From Tillus elongatus (lineage: Eukaryota > Arthropoda > Insecta > Coleoptera > Cleridae): DNA of 64,000 nt. The position numbers were made by a program, and so were the translations under genes. The stretch covers positions 177,292,010 to 177,356,009 of the forward strand of contig OZ023264.1 of NCBI GenBank assembly GCA_964006375.1, given 5' to 3'. This document shows, in pieces, positions 59,757 to 64,000 of this stretch (position 1 is its first letter; each line of letters opens with the position of its first letter). The notes under the pieces are model-generated. The model did not search any database. It saw only the letters and a program-made list of their open reading frames with translations, and was not told the origin of the DNA.

Positions 59757-59760
<4 letters not shown>
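59342..59760 (-). repeat. Right long inverted repeat of the Tc1/mariner-type element
   Basis: It starts AGGCATCCCCTGTGAGACTT and ends TGAATCACCCTGT, continuous and without insertions, so it serves as the reference for the interrupted left copy. It is followed by a (TA)n tract. Confidence 0.85.

Positions 59761-59829
<69 letters not shown>
59760..59829. repeat. (TA)n microsatellite
   Basis: Directly follows the right terminus of the Tc1/mariner-type element, a TA target. Confidence 0.95.
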
Positions 59830-59831
<2 letters not shown>

Positions 59832-61473
59832 AACAAAACAATTTTTTTTCATTCTATTAGAAATATCTGATTCACCTAGAAAAACAAATAAAGGTATAAT
59901 TTTCTCCACCATTTTGGCCACTCACTGCATATCAAAGGTCATGACTGATATTTTAATATATCTTAACCTCCAAATAACCTGCAAGGCATGAGCTGGTGCA
60001 GATATTTTTTGGACACTTGTTATGACAGTTCTATTATCTTGTATACTTGTGCACATTACATCAAAGTGATTGATATTTTAGTAGATTTTATAAATTAAAT
60101 AACCTCAAAAAATAAAGTGCTGTTATTTTTTGGACACTTGATATGTCACTTTTATAATCAATATCAATATATATGCACATTGCATCAAAGGTCATGACCA
60201 GTCCTTTATTAGTGATTAAGATTGTTTCAAGTGTCACTTATCACCATTTTATCATAATAAACTTGCTATGTCTACCTAACCTAAATTTATAAGATGGAAT
60301 ATTATAAGAAATATATATCATTAAGTTCAGAATGTTATAGCAGCTGGGTATAGTATAATTTCTACATTTTATTCCCAGTGAAAGTTACCAAGTTATAATT
60401 GACTATAAAATAAATGAACATTCCTTATAAATTTTTATCACACCTACTTTAATTGTTATTGATTTGATTTTGAGTAGTTAGATTATAACCAAACTTTAGA
60501 TTTAGATTCTGTTGTGCTGTGATCAACTCAACTAATATTAATCATTTCACACATGACTAATTTTGTGAGGTTTATTTATATTTTGTTGCAAATGTTCTGT
60601 TGATTACAATGTGTACTAATAAATTTTCCAACTGGAAGAATCAGTTCTTTTGATATGAAAGTTTAAGTAATGCATCATAGTTGCAACGATATTTACCAAT
60701 ATTTAACTTATACATAGAAGAAAACTTGTATATATGATTAACTATTAAGATTTTTACAAAATTTAAAAGTGACAGAATATCAGAACAGTATGGCATTGAC
60801 TAATATTTACACTAATTTAAATATAATTAGGTTGTGTGATGTACAAACGCAAGCAATAGATTTTTAGTATAGCACATTGTATAATTTTGAGACAAATATA
60901 CTAGGTATACTATCATTATTGAGTACATAAGTAAATAAATGAATGGTAATTTTGTAGATGAGCTTGCGGTCGGCTTTCTGAATAATTTTTCCAGTAATAT
61001 GCAAATAACAAGCCCTGTGTGCATAAATCACAAGAGAAATTTTGTGGTTTCAAGTCCCAAGAAAGTTACGGGAACGTGAATAAATAGATGCTGGCCGGAT
61101 AGAAAATGGAAGGAAAATATAAATGCTGAATGTGATAAAGCAGCTTATAGAAGCCCAAGGGAAGGAAAAACCCCTATTAATCACCTCGCCAATCCCCCCT
61201 CTAACCCATCCCCGTTTCTTCCTAATAGCTACCCCCTGTTCTCTCAAGTTGAAAGCTAAGGGAAGGAAAAACCATATTGCAATTTATCATATCATAAGTC
61301 CCGGGTAAGATTCTTGGGAAAAACAAGGGTTAGGCCTAGGGATGAGTAAGGTGCTTGGCCAGGAGTGGTGGCGCTTGGCAGGGTTTTTCATCTTCCTGGG
61401 GATTTCTGCGGGGATGCATTGTGATGTGGTTTTTACTTACACCTAACTTTTTAATGGAAAAGACATCGGTCTT
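59830..61473. other. PPIP5K intron 1 segment, nothing recognised
   Basis: Very AT-rich. TTTTTTGGACACTTGATATG-like text occurs twice (60008 and 60128) beside CATTACATCAAAG / CATTGCATCAAAG, a local ~115-bp direct duplication. No coding text. Confidence 0.5.
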
Positions 61474-61830
61474 TTGAGGAGAAATATGGGGGAAGGAATC
61501 GAAGTTATGTATTCTGGCTGGGGGGTGCTTGGGTCTGGCCTGCCTCAGGTTTCCTTCTTGTCTCCGCTTCTTTTCATTGTCTATGTGAGTGAGCTGCCAC
61601 ATGGAGTCTCATCAGATGCTATCTTCCTGTATACTGATGGCACATATTTTATCAATGTTGGGAGCAATGAAATGTGTGTAAGTACAAAGACCAGGCAAAC
61701 ACTGTCTGAAGCAGTTATATGGTTTTCCAGAAATCTACTAACAACGAACAGAGAGAAAACGGAGGTCCCTAATATAACTAACTTACCCACCTGTCTATTC
61801 AAAATAAATATCAATCCATGAAATTTCTGG
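61474..61830 (+). mobile_element. Decayed LINE RT fragment
   Basis: The frame reads GLPQVSFLSPLLFIVYVSEL (PQG box with V for G), LYTDGTYF in place of a YADDT box, and SRNLLTTNREKTEV. It is a worn reverse transcriptase palm region, non-functional. The lineage cannot be decided. It lies in PPIP5K intron 1. Confidence 0.65.
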
Positions 61831-62229
61831 GCATTTACCTACAGCACAGTTTCTGGTCATTTACCTACAGCACAGTTTCTGGTGGTCAACTAATATTGAC
61901 CATTTCTGTAAATCATTGCCAACAGCGCTGTACTGTTGATGGAAATCACAACATACCAAATTGCTGCGAGAGATGACCACACTAACTTTCATATTAGGTG
62001 AACCTATGGACTCATCATCTGGGGATGCAGCCGGGCGTCTCGGAGGTGTTAATTTTAAAGAAGGCAGTCAGGTCAGGTCAGGTTGTGTAGTTTTAGTCGA
62101 ATAAAGTTTGACTTGAATGATTGAAATGTCAAAATATGATAACTATAGAGCACTTATAATCTGGAAGTAGAACCAATGCAACTAACTTTTGTCCAATATG
62201 TATTCAGTCTGCAATTTCCAAGCTTTTCG

Positions 62230-63548
62230 TGAAGATCGTGTTGCCGCAGCTTGCATTTGTCTTCAAGAATGTGATAACTACCAGACAGCTTGGTTTCTTC
62301 AGTGGCGAACGTTTTCCTATACACAGACTATATACTCAAATCTCTAAACAGAGGTGACAGTGTCAATGCTATTTATACGGACTTTAGCAAAGCATTTGAT
62401 ACGGTTGACCACGAGATTCTAGTCAACAAACTGCAAAAATATGGTGTTAGTGGAATGGCACTCAGGTGGTTGGAGTCGTATCTGGTGGGTAGACGGCTGC
62501 AGGTGAGAATCAGTGGCCATCTTTCCGGGGGATACGATGTTTTCTCGGGAGTCCCACAGGGTTCTCACTTGGGTCCCATACTTTTCAACATCTTCATCAA
62601 CGACATTGGCGACAACTTCGAGTCAGAATTTCTCCTCTACGCTGATGACCTAAAAATCTACAGACGCATTGAAAACCCAAGTGACGCCGATTCACTCCAG
62701 CGGGATCTCGACAGGTTGAGCAGCTGGTATCAAAAATAAGCTCAGCCTCAACATAGAGAAGTGTACATGTATGTCCTTTTCACGTTCAACCGTATTACTT
62801 ATTTCCTGGATGGCCAACTTCTCCAGGAAACCATGTCCACCAAAGACCTGTCTGTCATTATCGACAACAAGCTTACATTCCATCAGCACCTAGACAAGAT
62901 TACCCTTCAGGCGTACCGTACCATAGGTTTCATTACTAGATCGGGCGGGGATTTCGAGAACATTCACACTTTAATCCGACTCTACTCATCGCTGGTAATG
63001 CCCATCCTGAATTACTGTTTGCTAGTATGGTCTCCTTCTCCAAAATACAGATCAACCAAATTGAGCGAGTACAGTCGAGATTCATCAAACAAATATCATA
63101 TTGTATGCACAATGGTAATAAACTCAGCCATGACGAAATCTGTGCCCAACTTAATATCAACAGCCTGTCAAATCTTAGAATAGTCACAGACCTAACATAC
63201 TTCTACAAGGTTATCAATGGACTTATTGACTCGCCTGCGAGTCTGGGACTATTTGGACTCATCTGCCCTAGACCTGGGTTGAGAACATCTCGACTGACTG
63301 AAACTATCAAAACATTGAAAGGCTACGTGCATTATGGACCACATAACAGAATAGCTGGTGTTGTCAATGAATACTGTGAGAGCATTGATTTTTTTGGAAA
63401 TAATCTGTCCTCGTTCAAGTCAGGCGTCAGGTATTGCAGAACTGATAATTGTTTCATTATATAGTCCTGTTACTCACCACCCTTGTTGCTTGTCTTCCTC
63501 TTCTTTATGTATAAAGCCGATTGGTGTATAACTTAGTAAATAAATAAA
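62230..63548 (+). mobile_element. CR1/jockey-like LINE 3' half with (TAAA)n tail
   Basis: RT motifs YTDFSKAFDTVDHEILVNKL, GVPQGSHLGPILFNIFINDI and YADDLKIYRRI are all present in the first 149 codons. A frameshift near 62735 leads to DKITLQAYRTIGFITRSG and SLVMPILNYCLLVWSP. A third frame (63027-63464) gives RVQSRFIKQISY to CRTDNCFII at the protein end. The tail is AGTAAATAAATAAATC at 63536-63549. It lies 255 bases left of the PPIP5K exon, same strand. Confidence 0.85.
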
Positions 63549-63803
63549 TCAGCCAGCAGCAGAGCATAACGATTTGCAGTCGTACTTGTATATTATTTGT
63601 AATCTTAATTAACGTAACATTAAAAGTGGAGAGATGTATTGGAAATAAAATATTTCCAACTTTCCTCAATGGGTGATCATTAAATTTTTAATACGAAATC
63701 AATAAGAAAAATCACTAACACAGGATGCAAAATAGATTTAATTCACTCTTCTCCTCTTGTATCTAATTTTTGGCTCTAACATGTCTTGTTTTGTTTTTTT
63801 AAG

Positions 63804-64000
63804 GGTGACTTAGAATTATGCGACCCCAACGATACGACTTTGAACTCGCCAGACATGGAGGACGGGGGCAAAGTCGTCATTGTTGGTGTGTGTGCTATGG
63901 CTAAGAAGTCGCAGAGCAAGCCGATGAAGGAAATACTGACACGGTTGCAGGAATTTGAGTATATTAAAGTAATTGTTTTCCCAGAAGACGTAATTTTACA
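63804..64000 (+). CDS. PPIP5K: PPIP5K second coding exon (N-terminal ATP-grasp-like part, runs off window)
   Basis: The exon follows a pyrimidine-rich TTGTTTTTTTAAG acceptor and stays open to the window end. It contains [20 protein letters not shown] and [20 protein letters not shown], the highly conserved start of the VIP1/PPIP5K kinase domain (rimK/ATP-grasp type). The enzyme phosphorylates IP6 and 5-IP7 at position 1/3 to make inositol pyrophosphates in the cytosol. The phosphatase-like domain lies beyond the window. The upstream intron (44919-63803, about 18.9 kb) is full of TEs. Confidence 0.93.

Larger units (their letters stand above)
51473..59760 (+). mobile_element. Tc1/mariner-type transposon with ~450-bp inverted repeats, split by later insertions
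   Basis: The left end CCGGGTGATTCACAACGCAA (51474) is inverted at the right end (TTGTGAATCACCCTGT to 59760). The inverted similarity runs ~470 bp inward: GGTGGGTCACCC, CGACAAACCACCCGT and AGTCTCACAGGGGATGCCT can be followed on both sides. TA flanks both ends. The left inverted repeat is interrupted at about 51948-52743 by a hairpin/(TA)n repeat and a ~200-bp unit; the right side has another ~200-bp unit at 59118; the transposase gene is split by the full LINE at 52991-58226. Confidence 0.88.

Overview
The window is insect nuclear DNA. It is AT-rich, intron-containing and heavily loaded with transposable elements (TEs). No prokaryotic signals are present. The organism is most likely a holometabolous insect with a large repeat fraction; a beetle is plausible, but the sequence does not settle the order. 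All family names come from recognised motifs, not from a database search.

Three host genes can be supported. (1) A minus-strand receptor gene starts at 31749 and runs off the left edge. Nine exons are visible: signal peptide, Cys-rich N-terminus, fibronectin-III-like modules and one transmembrane segment. Their splice phases agree from one to the next. The layout fits a torso-type receptor tyrosine kinase whose kinase exons lie beyond base 1. (2) VPS28, the ESCRT-I subunit, is complete on the minus strand at 42527-43387 in five exons. (3) PPIP5K, the VIP1-type inositol pyrophosphate kinase, starts at 44841 on the plus strand and resumes at 63804-64000 after an 18.9 kb intron. VPS28 and PPIP5K are head to head with about 1.45 kb between their start codons, so they probably share a divergent promoter region.

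Nearly everything else is TE. Retroelements include one full-length, two-ORF, RNase H-bearing R1-type LINE (52991-58226) with open ORFs and a 13-bp target duplication; a 5'-truncated copy of it 18 bp from a torso splice donor (3042-5001); a 46-base 3' stub of the same family (41106-41174); at least eight other LINE fragments of several lineages; and a Gypsy-type LTR element with both LTRs but most of pol deleted (20285-22393). DNA transposons include a Tigger/pogo element (32472-34565), a ZMYM1-like hAT (45861-48130), and a Tc1/mariner-type element with very long inverted repeats that is split by the full LINE (51473-59760). Several Tc1/mariner transposase remnants are also present.

The commonest repeat is a short non-autonomous family seen in a dozen or more copies. 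One end is a perfect hairpin (AGTGAATTTT..AAAATTCACT), the centre is a long (TA)n tract, then comes a partly duplicated body, and the other end is a conserved CGCACTTGCTGCGTCC terminus. The same terminus also bounds ~315-bp elements with inverted ends. A histone H1 fragment lies between two copies, which suggests gene-fragment capture. The architecture resembles DINE-1/Helentron-associated elements, but that assignment is inference.

The most interesting unassigned item is a 47-codon ORF at 45001-45144 inside PPIP5K intron 1. It follows a good splice acceptor and ends in a hydrophobic segment, so it may encode a small tail-anchored membrane protein.
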